Positions 49,510-63,880 are shown, counted from the stretch's first letter. The stretch: DNA of 64,000 nt from Margaritifera margaritifera (GCA_029931535.1 JAQPZY010001011.1:1-64000); one strand, 5' to 3'. Notes: generated from the sequence alone by a model not told the origin. A program made the numbers and translations.

Positions 49510-50178
49510 TCAATAAGTCACCCACTGTTCGATGCTACTACTTTGGGTGTCGTGAGGTTTGGACGAAGTGGGAAGACGCGTTCGATGAGCAACAGGAGGA
49601 GTGGGTAGTGAAAAAGGGGTAATGATGGTAGGTTCTTTCTTGGTCTCTTTTTTCACTTCAGTCTTGCTGTCTTTCTTTTTTTCTTCTGCTGAAGAAGGAG
49701 TGGACATCCTCTTATGAACCCAATCTTTCATTTTTTCTCGATGAGGGGTAGGTGAGGGTGTCAACAAGGACGAGGCAATTTTACTAGAGATACCAGCAGA
49801 CAGAGTTTGAAACACTTCTCGAGGCTCGTCATCTTCTTCTTTTGTCATCCCCGTGGCGGTGTCTGTTTTGGTGGTGGCGGTGACTTTAGGTTCGCTTTTC
49901 ATCAGGGTTTTGAAATCTCTCAGAGTGGGTTTAGCTGTTTCGTCTACAGCTTTTTGGTGAAAGAGTTGCAGACGTATGAGTTGACCGTACCGTTGCGATT
50001 TTCCTGTTTCTGACAAATTGCTTCGATCCATCAGCGCTTGTAATTCTTGCTGTAACTGTGACATCTCGTTGAGATTAGGATTGGGTGGTAAATGAGGTAT
50101 CCGTTGTTCGTTCCAACGATGAAATTCGATCCATCGTTTGTAAGGTACTAAAGTCAGTTTTTGTCCTTCCGTTACTCG
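49510..50178 (-). pseudogene. Coiled-coil protein upstream of integrase, outer copy (start codon lost)
   Basis: Homolog of 38100-38741: QKLTLVPYKRWIEFHRWNEQ, MSQLQQELQALMDRSN, REVFQTLSAGISSKIASSLL and a Lys/Glu tail to EQWVTY. The position of the original ATG is ACG here. The open frame continues upstream into unrelated DNA to an ATG at 50250, so a chimeric 246-residue product is possible. Polinton homology ends at about 50175. Confidence 0.7.
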
Positions 50179-51293
50179 AGGGTTGTTTATTTTTTCAGCT
50201 CTAGTTATTTTGAAATACTGAGCGCGATTCACCCCATGCTGCATATGCAAATTGCCTGCAGTGAAAACTTACGTACGTAGCTGCTGCGCATATCTGTCAC
50301 AGCTAGAGTACATATAGAGCGAATTCTCTATAAACAAATTACACTACGAGTCTTGTCAGAAAGCTTACCTCTTTACGGCAGCAAATCTTCAGCTGTAGAG
50401 CTGCCTTGTGTGGTGCCTTGTGTGGTGGTTGTGTGTCCTTATATATGGTTTGGTGTTGTGGAGTCGCAGAACTGTGTGGTTTCTTATGACGTATACGCTG
50501 TGTCTGGTGACGTTGGTTCGGAAGAGTGTACTGGTTTTCTCGATGCGAGGGACCAAGGCTTCTCGACCAGCGGGTCTGTGTTAATGTGAAGGCTCTCGAG
50601 GGATCCTTCAACAGACTGGGAGGGGTGGACCATGTGTGGTGGCTCCTTGACCATTGACTAGAGCGGGTAGAACCCGAGATACATCTTGGACGTCAAATGG
50701 GCGCCCACGATATTTATATATATTACGTGTTCCATTTTATTGTTATACTCACTATTGCTATCTGAGCAGAATTACATGTATTCACATTTCAATATCGCTA
50801 TATGTGTGATAGATTCATAATTTCATGCATCCCCATTTCAATATCGTTATATGAACGACAGATCCATAAATTCATACATATTCCAATATCACTTGATGAA
50901 TTGATAAAGTGATGAGTTAATAGATTGATGGATAAATGAGAATCATATTGATAAGTGCATAAATCACATGCTTTGGTCGCCCTTGGTACTTAATAAGACC
51001 TTGTTTATATTAGGGTGTAGATCATATACTCTTATTTGTTGATTGGTGATAGGATGTTATTCACGTTTGTTTAAAATTCCATTCGTTAAATTCATCTTTG
51101 ATTTTTCTCGTTCAGTTACTTGTTGTTGATAGTTCCATGTTAGGAACTTTATAATTTTCCTTATCTTTTTGTTATAATGGTGTCAGATTTGTTCATCTTT
51201 AAATTGCATTTATAATAAACATCTTATTAACACAGTTGCTTTCGGTGTCTACACTAATCCAGTCCCAACCCGGCTTCATCCTGTGACATGTGC
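50179..51293. other. Breakpoint region beyond the truncated outer Polinton
   Basis: No Polinton sequence. On the minus strand CCATATATAAGG (near 50445) is followed by GTAAAGAGGTAAGC, a possible TATA box and splice donor. On the plus strand AATAAA at 51214 followed by a CA-ending CCCGGCTTCATCCTGTGACA near 51291 looks like the 3' end of an LTR. Neither can be completed from the window. Confidence 0.3.
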
Positions 51294-51665
51294 ATCTTAG
51301 TGAGTACAACACCATTTTGCCCAAAGTAGATCAGTGTGACCAAAAGTGACTTCAGTTAAGTTTTGCATATAGGTCAGTCTGTCAAGCATTACTGGCCACA
51401 AAGGCGAGCAACGTTGTGAATATGGACGTGTCTTGGTGCCACACTAACAAAATTTGGTCACTATGACCTACATTTTCTGCTTCAGTGACTTCATTTTTGC
51501 ATTTTAGATAAGTTTCTCAGACATCGGTCAAAGAGGCATGCAACTTTGTGGATGCATCTTGGTGAATACAATGGCACTTTACCAAATCAAGTCAGTATGA
51601 CCTTTATTTCATGCCTCTGTGACTCCAGTTAAGTTTTGTATTTAGGTCAGTTTCTCATGCACTTT
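51294..51665. repeat. Degenerate tandem repeat, three units of about 125 bp
   Basis: Units share GCATCTTGGTGAATACAA, TCAGTATGACC, GTGACTTCAGTTAAGTTTTG and AGGTCAGT-TCTCA. Confidence 0.65.
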
Positions 51666-53548
51666 TGTCTGCAGGGTTGTTCAAAAAGAGAGGGTGGTGG
51701 GGCATTTGTGTTGTATGAACCGATTTCTGGTTTTGAGTTAGTTATACGATTGAAACTCAATAAGCACCAATATTTCTGCAAATCAGTGAGGAAAGTGGGG
51801 TAATAACATTCCACTGTTCACAAAAACATGGACAGTGCAGTCCTGTAGTAACAGTTGTGGTTATGTAGTAGTTGTTGATGTTGTATTTCGTGCACTTGGG
51901 ATGAAGGCAGTGTTCCAAATTACTGTTGTTCCCTAGGCCCAATGCCAATGTGTTTGCCACAGGTCCTATACATTTTGCAAAATGTCTGTCCTTCTGGCTG
52001 AAGGCTATTCCTGTGTAAAAATACTATATAATACCTAACTTAGCATGTATACAACAAAAGTCTAACCATGTAAATTAAATAAAATGTTTTCTCGTCTTTT
52101 TTTTTACTTTTTCTGTTATTGTCATTGGTACTGGACCATGCAAACATCTTAATTTGCAGCTCCTGTCCGCAGTAAAAGTTGAAACATCATCAGTTTATGT
52201 TAAAACCTCTTTCATGTGTACTTGCAGAGTAGTCGACAATAGGTTGAAAATTTAAAAGTCAATGAAATGAGTAAATATTGTCCAATCAGATTGCTCAATA
52301 CATGTTTTTTCCTGTGTCTGCTAGTGACCAACAACAATGTATGTTCTTTACAATTGAAATTTTTATTTCCTCTTATTTTGTCACTTTCAAAGTGGGTCTT
52401 ACAACTTCCAAGAATGGGCCTACAGCTTACATTTGCTTTAAACCCTTCTGGAACTACAGCATTTTAAGACGAATTTCAAATACTGAGCATAGGTTAAATT
52501 ATATACCTTGTTGTATAGATTCTTTTATCTCCTATCATCCCTACAGCTTGATGTACATCCATATTTTATACCCTGTTGTATAGATTCTTTTATCTCCTAT
52601 CATCCCTACAGCTTGATGTACATCCATATATGAAACTCTACAGAGGCATTTCTCATAGGAAAACTGCTCATTTATACCAAAAGAAGGACTTCATGATTTA
52701 CTTTTTTCACTCAAATAAATTCATATAATTTCTGCATTGGGTTCCATTTCTCCTAGTTGCTACATAAGCATACATACATTTCTCCCTCGTAATAATGCGC
52801 TTCATTACAACGCAATTGTGGATTACTATGAACCCCATAACCAAAATAATACCAATGTATAAGAATTTGGATTAAAAGAAGATGAGGTGAAGCTTAGTGT
52901 TATATTTTTATTTCCTTTTCAAAACACCACAATTTAACTAATTTAGATAGTTCTCGCTATACCACAGTTCAGGATATTGTGTACATAGTGCAGTTCTCAC
53001 TATAATGCGGTTAAGTACATAATGTGGTCAACAGTTATCGACCCCAACTACTGCGTTATAAGGAGGGAGAGCTGTACTTGGAAATCTGCTAGATGGTGAC
53101 TGATATGTATCTTCTTGGACTTCACTTCATGTAACCATATATATGACGAAGTTTTTAAAATAATGTTAATATAAATAAAGTCATGGTCAAATACATAGTT
53201 AGTCTAAGCCTAACCCAGCTTCATATATGAAAGAAGTTTTAATTCATGAAAAGAAAAATAATGATAACAGAAATATTTCATAAAGACCAGTGATGTTTAT
53301 TTTTCAATCACTTGATAAAATGTTTATGCTTATTTGAAAATCAAGTCCATAAATAACTTGATTTGCTTCATCTGTTATATATTCTTCACCTAATCTGCTG
53401 TAAAAAACATGACATTATCGTGTATTTCCTCAGCACTAACATTTGATACTGCACAGCTCAGCTGATAACTCTACTATTAGTGAGAATTGATTAAATGTGT
53501 AGATGTGTATATGTTCAGTAAAATGTTCAACATGTTGGAGCTATCAAT
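51666..53548. other. Downstream flank of the SMG9-like gene, no supported gene
   Basis: AT-rich intergenic DNA containing a tandem duplication at 52499-52628. No coding exon is supported. Confidence 0.45.
52499..52628. repeat. Direct tandem duplication of about 65 bp
   Basis: TTGTATAGATTCTTTTATCT and the following CATCCCTACAGCTTGATG occur twice in succession with almost no change. Confidence 0.9.
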
Positions 53549-53554
53549 TTTTAT
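53549..53554 (-). terminator. Candidate poly(A) signal of the SMG9-like gene
   Basis: AATAAA on the minus strand (GGGAATAAAAATTG), about 210 nt after the stop codon. Confidence 0.45.
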
Positions 53555-53765
53555 TCCCATAACACTTCATTCTACTGTTTCCTTTGATATAACAAAAGCT
53601 CCTTGTGGCACTCTGCAATTTTCTAGCCTAGGAAGTTACATTGCCTTCCATATGATTTGACCACATCACCAATCTATGCAAAGCCTTGATGGAGCTCTTT
53701 GGAGACTTGACCACTGCTGAATTACTGTACCCTCCAACTGCAAGGAGGCTGATCAGGGATCAAGT

Positions 53766-56700
53766 TCAGGAGAGCAGACGATTGTACTCGGACATAAGTT
53801 GGGATTTTTTTACTGCATCCCAAGTCCTGGCTGCATAGTGAAACCTACAGAAGAGAAATAATTATAATAACTAGTGCAACTTCAATAGCTCACCATAAAA
53901 AATCTGCATACTTTTTTATTAAATATTCCAACCCTTCCCCCAACCTAAACAAACTCCCCCCCCCCACTACCACCACAACATCCCAACACAGTGACCCTTT
54001 AGTCATAATGCAAAATCCATCACATAATAATGCATCTTCCTGCTATAACTGCATTTATGAAATTTGATCTAAATATATTTGAAAATGCCACTGTAATTTA
54101 AGTTTTAGTATATTTGACCTTTGACCCCCTCCCAGGGACCCCAGGGGCTGAAGGAAAGAATGACACCATCTCACAGATGGTTACCACAGAGGCAATGTAA
54201 TTACACAGTTTTGTGAAGTTCCACCCAATGGTTGTTACTAAACATACAGACAGAAAGCATTACAATATCCCAAACACTTTTTTAAAAGAGTGTGAGGATA
54301 AAAATAAGTATAAATAATACAGCAGAAGTCAATTTATCCAAACTCAAGTATCTGAACCATCCTTTAACATACCAAAATGTTTTAAGTTCAATTAAATAGA
54401 TGATTTCTGAAATACTAAGAGTTGCATCCCCTACCTGACTCTTCTGTCATCTTGGGTTTACAAATGAGTAGCATGCATTGTACAAGGACCACTATTCATG
54501 ACAAGTCAAAAGTGACTGTTGTTGTCTAGATCTGAGACTTGCATTTAGGCAGGAAATAAGCCCTTTTTAATTTTCTATGCAAGGCACAGGCATATGGACT
54601 TCTGATTAATGTAACAAGAAATGATTCTATTTTTAACTATTACATTTAGTGCTGTTTGTGGTGTATTTGTCTGACATTGTGAATGGCTAAGTACACATGC
54701 TTTTGCTGTCTCCATCAATGATCAAAAACCATGCAAAAAGATGGGGCTTAAATTAAATTGAAATTTTCCATGTTAAATACATTCTAAGAAGTCATTTTAT
54801 CAATACTTTTTCTTTATAGGCTGAATAGGAGACTTGAATAATTCCTTCAAGTCATCTTCACACCCACCCACTCTTTGATGCTTTACAGAGTAACCCATAC
54901 TGTATACAGAAGATCGTTAAATGACAAAATTACTTATAATCTCATTAAAAAATGAGATTCAAATTATTTTGCAGTCAATATAAACATATATAATAATATC
55001 CATTGATAATAACCACCCTAATCAAAAGCATAGATTTAACAGAACATATAGGAAAGTGGCATATGTGATTCCCCAACTGTAATGTTGGCAGTGCTACAAA
55101 GATTTGTTGTTACTGGCCAGGAAAGGATCAGAGGTCACTGGGGTATTGCTTAAGATAAGTAATTCATAAATTGTCTATTCCATGATGACTTCTAACAATC
55201 TTATCCTTTTCTACTTTTCACGAATACATGAACTTCCTTCCACCTTGGCTATTTCTGCAAAACAAAAATCAGCCTCCAATATGTTGGCATAGAAATTTGC
55301 AGAAAAATCATACATTTTGTTCACCAGAAATTTCTTTGCAAAAAAAAAAAAAAATACAACCTATTTGGATCACCTCAGCTATTTCTATGATTGGAATGAC
55401 CATCTGATTGACTGAGAAGTTGCAAATGAAAAAATAATTGCATTTGCAACTTCTAAGTCGATCCTTGTTTCATAACTAGCCAAGGTGGTCTTTTGACAGC
55501 TCCAGACATACATTCAAGGCATGATCCATAGGATTGACCGAGAAGTTGTGAATGACATGAACTTGTGAGTGGGAAGCTGGGGGTGGGGTGGGGTGGGAGA
55601 AATTACTAACAGGATCCTTATATTGCAGTCATTAGTTGCATTAGACAGGTTGTCACTAATACAGATAACCTATGCTGCCAAAGTGGACTGAAAATTAAAA
55701 TTAATATCTGTTATGCTGGGGAAGTTGCCATATAAAAATGGTCTTCACTACTGTGTGATAGTTTTGGGAGTAAACCGTATCCTGTGACTTACCAGTTCTT
55801 TTCAGAGAGCTGTGTATGTGTCAGTTGGTCTCTAGGTATTGCTAATACCTGACTACGCAGAGAGTTGATATGATTTAGGAAGCTGGGGTACCCTCTGTAA
55901 TCTGGTAGAAGTGTTAGAATTGTATCTGAAATTAGAGCAAACTTTATATTAAAATCCTCCCAAGCCAAAACATAGCTAATAAGACCAGGCGCCCAAAATC
56001 ATAAAAGACATTCCTGCACTCAAACTCAACTCACAAATCTGACCACATTAGTTAGCCAGATATCTAACTGGTTAGTGACTGGACATTAGTTAACCAAATG
56101 TCTAACTTGTTAGTGACTTGATATTACTTAACAAGATGTCTAATTGGTAAATGATTTGACATTAGTTAACCTAATATCAAATTGGTCAGTGACTCAACAT
56201 TAGTCTAATTGGTTGGTGATTTGACATTAGCTAACCAGGTGTCAAAGTGGTCAAACACTTAACATAGGTAACCAGATGTCTAACTGGTGAGTGATTTGAC
56301 ATTAATTAACCCAATATCTAATTGGTCAGTGATTTGACATTAGTTGACCAGATGTCTTATTGTCTGGTGATTTGACATTAGTTAACCAGATGTCAAACTG
56401 GTTGGTGATTTGACATTAGTTAACTAGGTGTCAAATTGGTCAGTGACTTAACATAGGTAACCAGATGTCTAATTGGTCAGTGATTTGACATCAATTAACC
56501 CAATGTCTAATTGGTCAGTGATTTGACATTAGTTAACCAGATGTCTTATTGTTTGGTGATTTGACATTAGTTAACTAGATGTCAAACTGGTCAGTGACTT
56601 AATATTTGTATCCACATGTCTAATTGGTCAGTGACTTGACATAAATTAACCAGATGTCTAAGTGGTCAAATGTCAGTGACTTAATATTAGTTAATCAGAT

Positions 56701-59700
56701 GTCTAATTGATCCAGGATTTGACACTAGATAACCAAATATCCACAGTTTTCTCCAGGACCCTCACCAGCTTATACCACTATCTAGATCTGACTGGTACCT
56801 TCAGCAGCTTGTACCACTATCTGGATCTGACTGAATAAAAGCACAAAATTCCTTAAAAATTGGATGAAAGTGATTTACTTCTTTTAAATACCATTCACAC
56901 TTGCTTATAAGTAAAGTCTAACTGCAAACTGCACAGATCCAGAGTTGTCATTGCATAATGCACCAGCAGATCTGGGTCTATGCAGTCTGTTAGGAGTAAA
57001 CAGTAGAATAAACAACATAGACCCTGATCTGCCAGTGCATTGTGCAATGGCAGATCAGGGTCTATGTTGTTATCAGTTGGTCTGTCCCAGTTATTACACA
57101 AACTTTTGTACACCAGATTGAAATTCTAAGAATAGTACTCCCTCACTATAACACTGTTCAAGAGACATAAAAGTAGACTGCCTTATATTGAGGTCACAAA
57201 ATATATTGAGGTACTTTATACACAGAAATACAATTGAATATAGGAAATAGAATCCACTACCACACCTACTTTATAAAATAGCATTATACCAAGGCACCTT
57301 ATACTGAGGTATTGTATACATAGAAATACAAATATATGAAATAGAATCCATTACAGTACCTGCATTATAAAATAGACTGCATTATACAAAGGCACCTTAT
57401 ATTGAGGTATTGTATGCATAGAGATACAATTAAATATATGAAATAGAATCCATTACCATACCTGCATTATAAGTGTTATACTGAGGAACCTTATACTGAG
57501 GTACTTTATACACAGAAATACAATTGAATATAGGAAATAGAATCCACTACCACACATACTTTATAAAATAGCATTATACCAAGGCACATTATACTGACGT
57601 ATTGTATGCATAGAAATACAAATATACGAAATAGAATCCATTACAATACCTGCATTATAAAATAGACTGCATTATACTAAGGCACTGCATGCATAGAAAT
57701 ACAATTAAATATTCGAAATAGAATCCATTACCATACATGCATTATAAAATAGTGTTATACTGAGGAACCTTATACTGAGGTACTTTATACACAGAAATAC
57801 AATTGAATATAGGAAATAGAATCCACTACCACACATACTTTATAAAATAGCATTATACCAAGGCACATTATACTGACGTATTGTATGCATAGAAATACAA
57901 ATATACAAAATAGAATCCATTACAATACCTGCATTATAAAATAGACTGCATTATACTAAGGCACTGTATGCATAGAAATACAATTAAATATTCAAAATAG
58001 AATCCATTACCATACCTGCATTATAAAATAGTGTTATACTGAGGAACCTTATACTGAGGTATTTTATACATAGAAATACTATTAAATATAGGAAATATAA
58101 TCCATTACCATACAAAGGCACCTCATATTGAGGGAGCAGTGTAAATGAAAAAGAGCATTACTAAAGAAAAATCTCTAATAACTATCACTGTGCAAAATCT
58201 GCTCAGACTCCAACTTGAAAGCTTTACAAGTATTGCCCCATGTAGATGGGTGGGCATGGTCAAAAATGAAGAAGCATCTTGCATATCCAGGCAATGTACC
58301 CGATTTATCCATTTACAAGGCACATCCAACTGTGTAGATCCAGCTCTGAAACTGCATAATGCACCATATCTGGGTCTACACTATTCACACAGACTCTGAT
58401 CTGATTGTGAATTATGTAATGGCAAATCTGGGTTTACATTATTCACACAGACTGATCTGATGGTGAATTACATAATAGCAATTCTGGGTCTACACTATCC
58501 ACATAGACTCTGATCTGATGGTGAATTATGTAATGGCAAATCTGGGTCTACACTGTTAACATAGACTCTGATCTAATAGTGAATTATGTGGTGGTAGATC
58601 AAAGTCTACACTGTTCATATTTACTCTGATCCAAATGTCAATCATCTGACTGCAGATTTGGGTCTATCCTGTTCAAATAGACTCTGTCCTTACCATGAAT
58701 TATGTGATAACAGATCTGAGTCCACACTATGTACATAGTCGCTGACCTGACAATGAATTATGTGATGGCAGATCTGAGTCCATGCTGTTCACATAAACTC
58801 TGATCTGAAGTAAATTATGTGATGGCTGATCTGGGTCTACAATGTGATGGCATCTCTGGGTCTATGCTGTTCACACATACTCTGACCTGAGCATGAATTA
58901 AATGATGGCAGATCTGAGTCTACACTGTACACATTCGATGACCTGATGATGAATTATGAAATGGCAGATATGGGTCTATGCTGTTCACAGAGACTGACCT
59001 GCAGGTGAATCAGTTTATAGAAGATCAGGGTCTTTGTTGTTCACATAGACTCAGATTTAAAGGTGAATTATGTGACAGCAATTTGGGTATATGCAGTTTA
59101 CATAGACTCTGATTTAAAGGTGAATTATGTGATAGCAAATTTGGGTCTATGCTGTTCACATAGACTCTGATTTAAAGGTGAATTATGTGACAGCAGATTT
59201 GGGTCTATGCTGTTTACATAGACTCACACCTGAAAGTGAATTTTATGATAGTGAATCATGTGATGACAGATCTGGGTCAAAGCTGTTCAAATAAATTCTG
59301 ATCTGACAGTGAGTTATGTAATGGCAGATCTGGGTCTAATTCTGATCTGACAGTGAATTGGGTAATTGCAGATCTACATCTATGGTGTTCAAATGAACTC
59401 TGATCTGACAGTGAAATGTGTGATTGCAGATCTGGGTCTACTCTGTTCTCCTAGATTCTGATCCAATGGTGAATTACATGATGGAAGATCTGGGTCTGCA
59501 CTATCTGTACTTGGGTGTGGCTTATACATGGGTCAATACTGAATGCAAGTTAGTAATATTTATAAAAAAACAGCTTACCTTGCTGGCTATCTAATTTCGA
59601 TGCATCCATGGGAGGTAGTAAGAAGAGATTGATCTCATTAGATGAACTTTTATTTCCAGCGCTCAGGGAAGGAATGAGCCTTCCTGTTGCCATGGAAACA

Positions 59701-62700
59701 AAACCTAAAATAAAAGAGCAATTGGGATGTATAGGAATCCACCTACTAAAAAAATTCATACAAAGTAATGGACTTAACAGGAGACATAACTCTATAAAAA
59801 CATTACAATGAATATGTAAACATTTTGAAAAAATTGAGCAAAAGTTGTAGTTTAATATGGCTAATGATTGCTAAGCTAATGAAGCATAAGGAAACAGATG
59901 GCAGCTTTATAGTTTGGCCCCTGTACAAATTCAAGGGGTAAAGTGTTGGATTCATGGATGTAACCGCTTCATAAATTAAGATAGTGTTATATTTGTGTAC
60001 TAGGATTTTGAGTGGTGACTTGTTCTTAAATTTATATCAGTCATGTGTTGTCCTGTTGTCACAATGCAGTACTCATATATTGAAATACTCATGTGCTGCT
60101 AGCTCCGCATTCTTGGCACATGTAGCTTTAGACATGGCGTGATGAAGGCAAGTAGAATATCTTAAAACCAAAATTGATGGCAACTATTCAGCATGTTTTT
60201 AAAACCGCAAATTCACATTTAAAATTATTACTCGCTAGAATGACTTGTGTTGGAAATAAGTGTGCCACAGAGCTCCAAAGATGAGCTTTGGCCATGAAAA
60301 ATCCATGTATCATTTTGGTACTGAGTGTCAGATATTTTTCATTACAGAATCTAAATTGCAATTATCAGCCTACATTAAGCATCCTGACATACTGATATAT
60401 ATGTTAGGTATCCAGAAATACATACTTCTGTGACCCCATTTACATTTTGTATTTATTGTGCTTTTGTTTATAATACATAGGTCTAAGCAGTATGATTTTT
60501 GTGCCAAAAACCTATCCCTTGCCACCTAATAGAAATTTTTTAAAATTATTATAGAATCAAGGGACATAACTCTTTCAAAAAGGGAGACAAAAAGATCAAA
60601 ACTTTCAAATGTCACATCTACAATTAATAATGAGTATTTTGAACATTCTATGATAAAGGCTATATATTAATTGGAAATAGAGACAAATACATAAATTCAG
60701 TTCATTCCCTGTCTATACTATAGTGAAGTCACCAAAATGAGTGATATCAACCCATGACCTTAACCTTGATAATATATGACCCTGAATTGTGCAAAAAAAA
60801 GTGCTGCAAGTTTTATGGCTCAATCTCAACAGGTATTTAGGTAATATAGCAAAAAGGAAAAAAGTAACATTAATATATGACCTTGATCATGAAGATGTAA
60901 CCCTGACTGTGGAACATGACATGCCATCCTGTTACAGATATTAGGTGTACAAAGTTTCAGCCCCATCTCAAAAAGTTTTCGAGTTATAAAGTGGGAACAA
61001 AAAATTAAATACGTGGTCTTCACCTTGAAGATAAGACCCCCTAAGAAGTACATCACATATTTTCTAGTGATGAGACATAATATACTAAAAGTTTCATTCC
61101 TTTATCTATGGTTTCAAAGTTAAAGAGCAGAAAAGAAAGTGACTTACAAACTGGATGAATAAAAATGCCAAGTCCTCCCCTTTTGTGAAAAGGTAAGGGA
61201 CAATGTATCATAGCAAAATGTATTAAAAGGCACATATAAGGTTAAACAAAGAGTACATACATATACTTAACAGCATTAAAGGGAATATTTGGTTGCTGTT
61301 GGTTTCAAGCAACTACTAGAAATGTATTAATGGAAAACAAATGGCAAAATATAGTAAACTAAACATAAAACTGTAACAAAATATGCTCTTACCACATGCA
61401 TGATAGGGTATAATAATGGGCCATAACCCAGATGCATGTCATGTGATAGTGTACACTCCATATATGCATACCTAAAAGATATGTGGAAACAGCTGTGCTA
61501 AATAAAGGTGTGAATAAACAAACAAATAGATGGACAAAGAGACCAATATCTTGAGAGGCAGTGGGCTGAAAAGTCATAATTTCAGATAATCGGCATCAAC
61601 AATAAACAAAAAATTCCCAACATTTTTGTTTGCAAAATGTGTAACACAAATAAAACGCTACCTATTGGTTTGTATAATATGTATGATCACACTGCAGACC
61701 AAAATAGTCCAAGTCAAAAAAGTTTTTAAAAAGTGTAAAAAAAATTTAAATTGCTGTAATGGCCTGAAAATCAAACCAGGTCATCTATTTATGACCATGA
61801 TAAAGTGTGTAAAATTGAATGGTTATAAGTTTATAAGTTTCTGTGCTATTGCACTAAAACTAAAACAGATTAAGGTCAGACACAGAGGTAAGGCTGCAGA
61901 GACATATAGTCATATGGATGAAGAGCAGAAAAACAATCTGCTCCTTTCTACTATTGCAGTGGGGGCACAGAAATGACTGAAACCCATGTGCACAGTACTT
62001 ATATGCAAATAGCAGAGACTTAACTTGTACTTTTAACGTTATGCAACAGTGGTTAAATTCATTAACATCTAGTGTACTGGATGCACAGAAAGAAGCCACA
62101 ATATGACTTTTATTTTATGCTAGGCCATGAATTACTCGATTTTCCAAGTGAAATAATCTTGATAATCCACTAGAGTGAAATACGATAAATAATTTTTCAC
62201 TGCCCATCAATAGACATTGATAACATTATCAATAAGAAATGTTGAGCTATTTTATGATGCTTTGGTAAGTATGGCCACATTACATCCAGACGAAACAAGT
62301 TCAAATCCAACAATGTGCAAATATTTATTTTTCTTCATTTTTTTTAATGTGCTGTTTTACCTTGAATTGGAAATGAGAACTATGCAACTACTGATATTTT
62401 CTGTGTGAATATACACAGAACACAGCAGAACATAAATGGTAAACCCCTGACATCATTGCGTGGGATACTATAAGGAATCTGCTACTTCAGTCTGTATACA
62501 TATTGCTAGCCAATATGTTTGAGCATAAAATAAAAAGAAAATTTGCTTGCTCCAAGTGAGTAACGGACACATTTCATCTCATGGGTGAAAAACTTAAGTA
62601 TTTTCAACCACTTGATGAAATATATGCATTATTCACTCATTTCAAGCAAATATCCTCTCTATATCTTAATTCATGTTATAATGAAGTGAATTATAGTGAT

Positions 62701-63880
62701 GTTCCTCTATACCTGTATCTGTGCTCCATATTACCACTTAGTATCGAAAGACTGGCATCAAGTGTGAAAGTGCATGAAGAATTTAAACCATTTTTATTAA
62801 CAAGATTTATAAATCAAATTCTAATTTTCAACTATAAACCTGATCAAATCTTTGGAAATACTTTACATGCATACTAACCTTTGGTCTTTAGCTTAGATGA
62901 CTCAAAAACTTTGCTGTATGTTTTCTTCATTGTTTTGTAGTTCTCTACACCAAAGTCTGCTCTTATTGCCTTGTTCTGGATAAATACTGAGAAGATAATG
63001 TGCATTTATTGCATCAGCATTCATTCACCCATAGATAAAAAGATAAATAAATGCAAATGATTAGCCTAAACCTAATTTCGGTTATTGACCAAAAATTGTT
63101 GACAGACACGAATTTACCTGTTAAGAAATATCTAGCTAGATTTTAAAAATAAAATTAAAAAATACCCCAAACTAATTTCTCACTTAGCGTGTCTTTCAAG
63201 TAGAGTAAAACTCCAACTGGCCCTGTAATTTACATAAAGATAATAAGTAGTAAACAGGGTGGATTTGATGTTAAAGGTGTGGAGACAAACTTATTTAATC
63301 ATTTTTTTTTTTATATCAGACATCTGATATATCATGTCATAACACCAGAAATAATGTAATGATGCCATACATGGCCATGACTAAATCTTTAAGATGTATC
63401 ACATAATTTATCTACATTATTTTTAAGTTTGAAAATTTAAATTTAAACACCCAACAAACAATAATATTTCTGCTGAAACAATTGGAACCCCTCCCCAATC
63501 CATGAATTTAAGTACTGGTGAAAATGTAACTTTGTTGCAAAACCACAAAATTTGATACCCACAAAAAAGGAGTTAACAGCATTATAAAATAACTAATCAA
63601 ATAATATATTCTATTTCTGGACAGTGGGGAAAGGGAACTGATTATTAGTAAACATTTGGTTTGAGAAAATTTGAATGCATCTGGTCCATAAACCTATATG
63701 AGGGTTGTACTCGTTGATGTCTTCTTGCCCTGTACCACTCTCATGACTGGAAGAATGGCTGGCTGGTTTCAGCATCTCTGCTGTCAGAAGAAAGCGCATG
63801 AAATTCATGTCCAAAAACCAGTCTTGTACTACAAGGACAACGTGGCACACAGTCATCAGGAAGGCAGCTAACTGTAGTGA
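53766..63880 (-). CDS. SMG9: SMG9-like nonsense-mediated decay factor, last five coding exons (partial)
   Basis: Exons on the minus strand: 63880-63694 (SLQLAAFLMTVCHVVLVVQD, FLLTAEMLKP), 62986-62879 (FIQNKAIRADF), 59683-59579 (NEINLFLLPPMD), 55925-55793 (LLPDYRGYPSF, LRSQVLAI, LSEKNW) and 53844-53766 (FHYAARTWDAVKKS, EYNRLLS, stop TGA at 53766). All junctions have AG/GT borders and the phases agree across all four introns. The sequence follows human SMG9 in order to the last residue. SMG9 pairs with SMG8 to restrain the SMG1 kinase that phosphorylates UPF1 (established knowledge). The N-terminal GTPase-like exons lie beyond the window. This is the only clear host gene here. Confidence 0.93.
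56040..56740. repeat. Minisatellite, about 38-bp unit, in an SMG9 intron
   Basis: About 18 degenerate copies of GACATTAGTTAACCAGATGT + CTAATTGGTCAGTGATTT. Confidence 0.95.
57130..58115. repeat. Higher-order tandem repeat in an SMG9 intron
   Basis: Units of about 95 bp with AGAAATACAATTGAATATAG and AAATAGAATCCATTACCATA, arranged in a larger period of about 280 bp (for example copies near 57210, 57500 and 57780). Confidence 0.9.
58330..59500. repeat. Minisatellite, about 58-bp unit, in an SMG9 intron
   Basis: Around twenty copies of GATCTGATGGTGAATTATGT + GATGGCAGATCTGGGTCTAC + ACTGTTCACATAGACTCT, increasingly degenerate at the ends. Confidence 0.95.

Larger units (their letters stand above)
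18264..50175 (-). mobile_element. Outer Polinton (minus orientation), truncated and split by the inner Polinton
   Basis: Outer sequence occupies 18264-25146 and 46281 to about 50175; 25147-46280 is a later insertion. In minus-strand order it holds a coiled-coil protein, integrase, membrane protein, penton, minor virion protein, capsid protein, HPSQ protein, protease and terminal genes D, C, B and A, then an end rich in GGGTGGCAC repeats. DNA polymerase, ATPase, BIR and core-protein genes are absent, and homology stops at about 50175, so the other half and its TIR are lost. About 10.8 kb survives. Proteins are clearly related to the inner copy (capsid C-terminus roughly 85% identical by eye) but belong to a different lineage. 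Confidence 0.85.

Noticed and set aside
50698..51291. Solo LTR with TGGGCGCCCACG start and CCTGTGACA end
   Set aside because: AATAAA and the CA end are suggestive, but no target duplication or second LTR was found.
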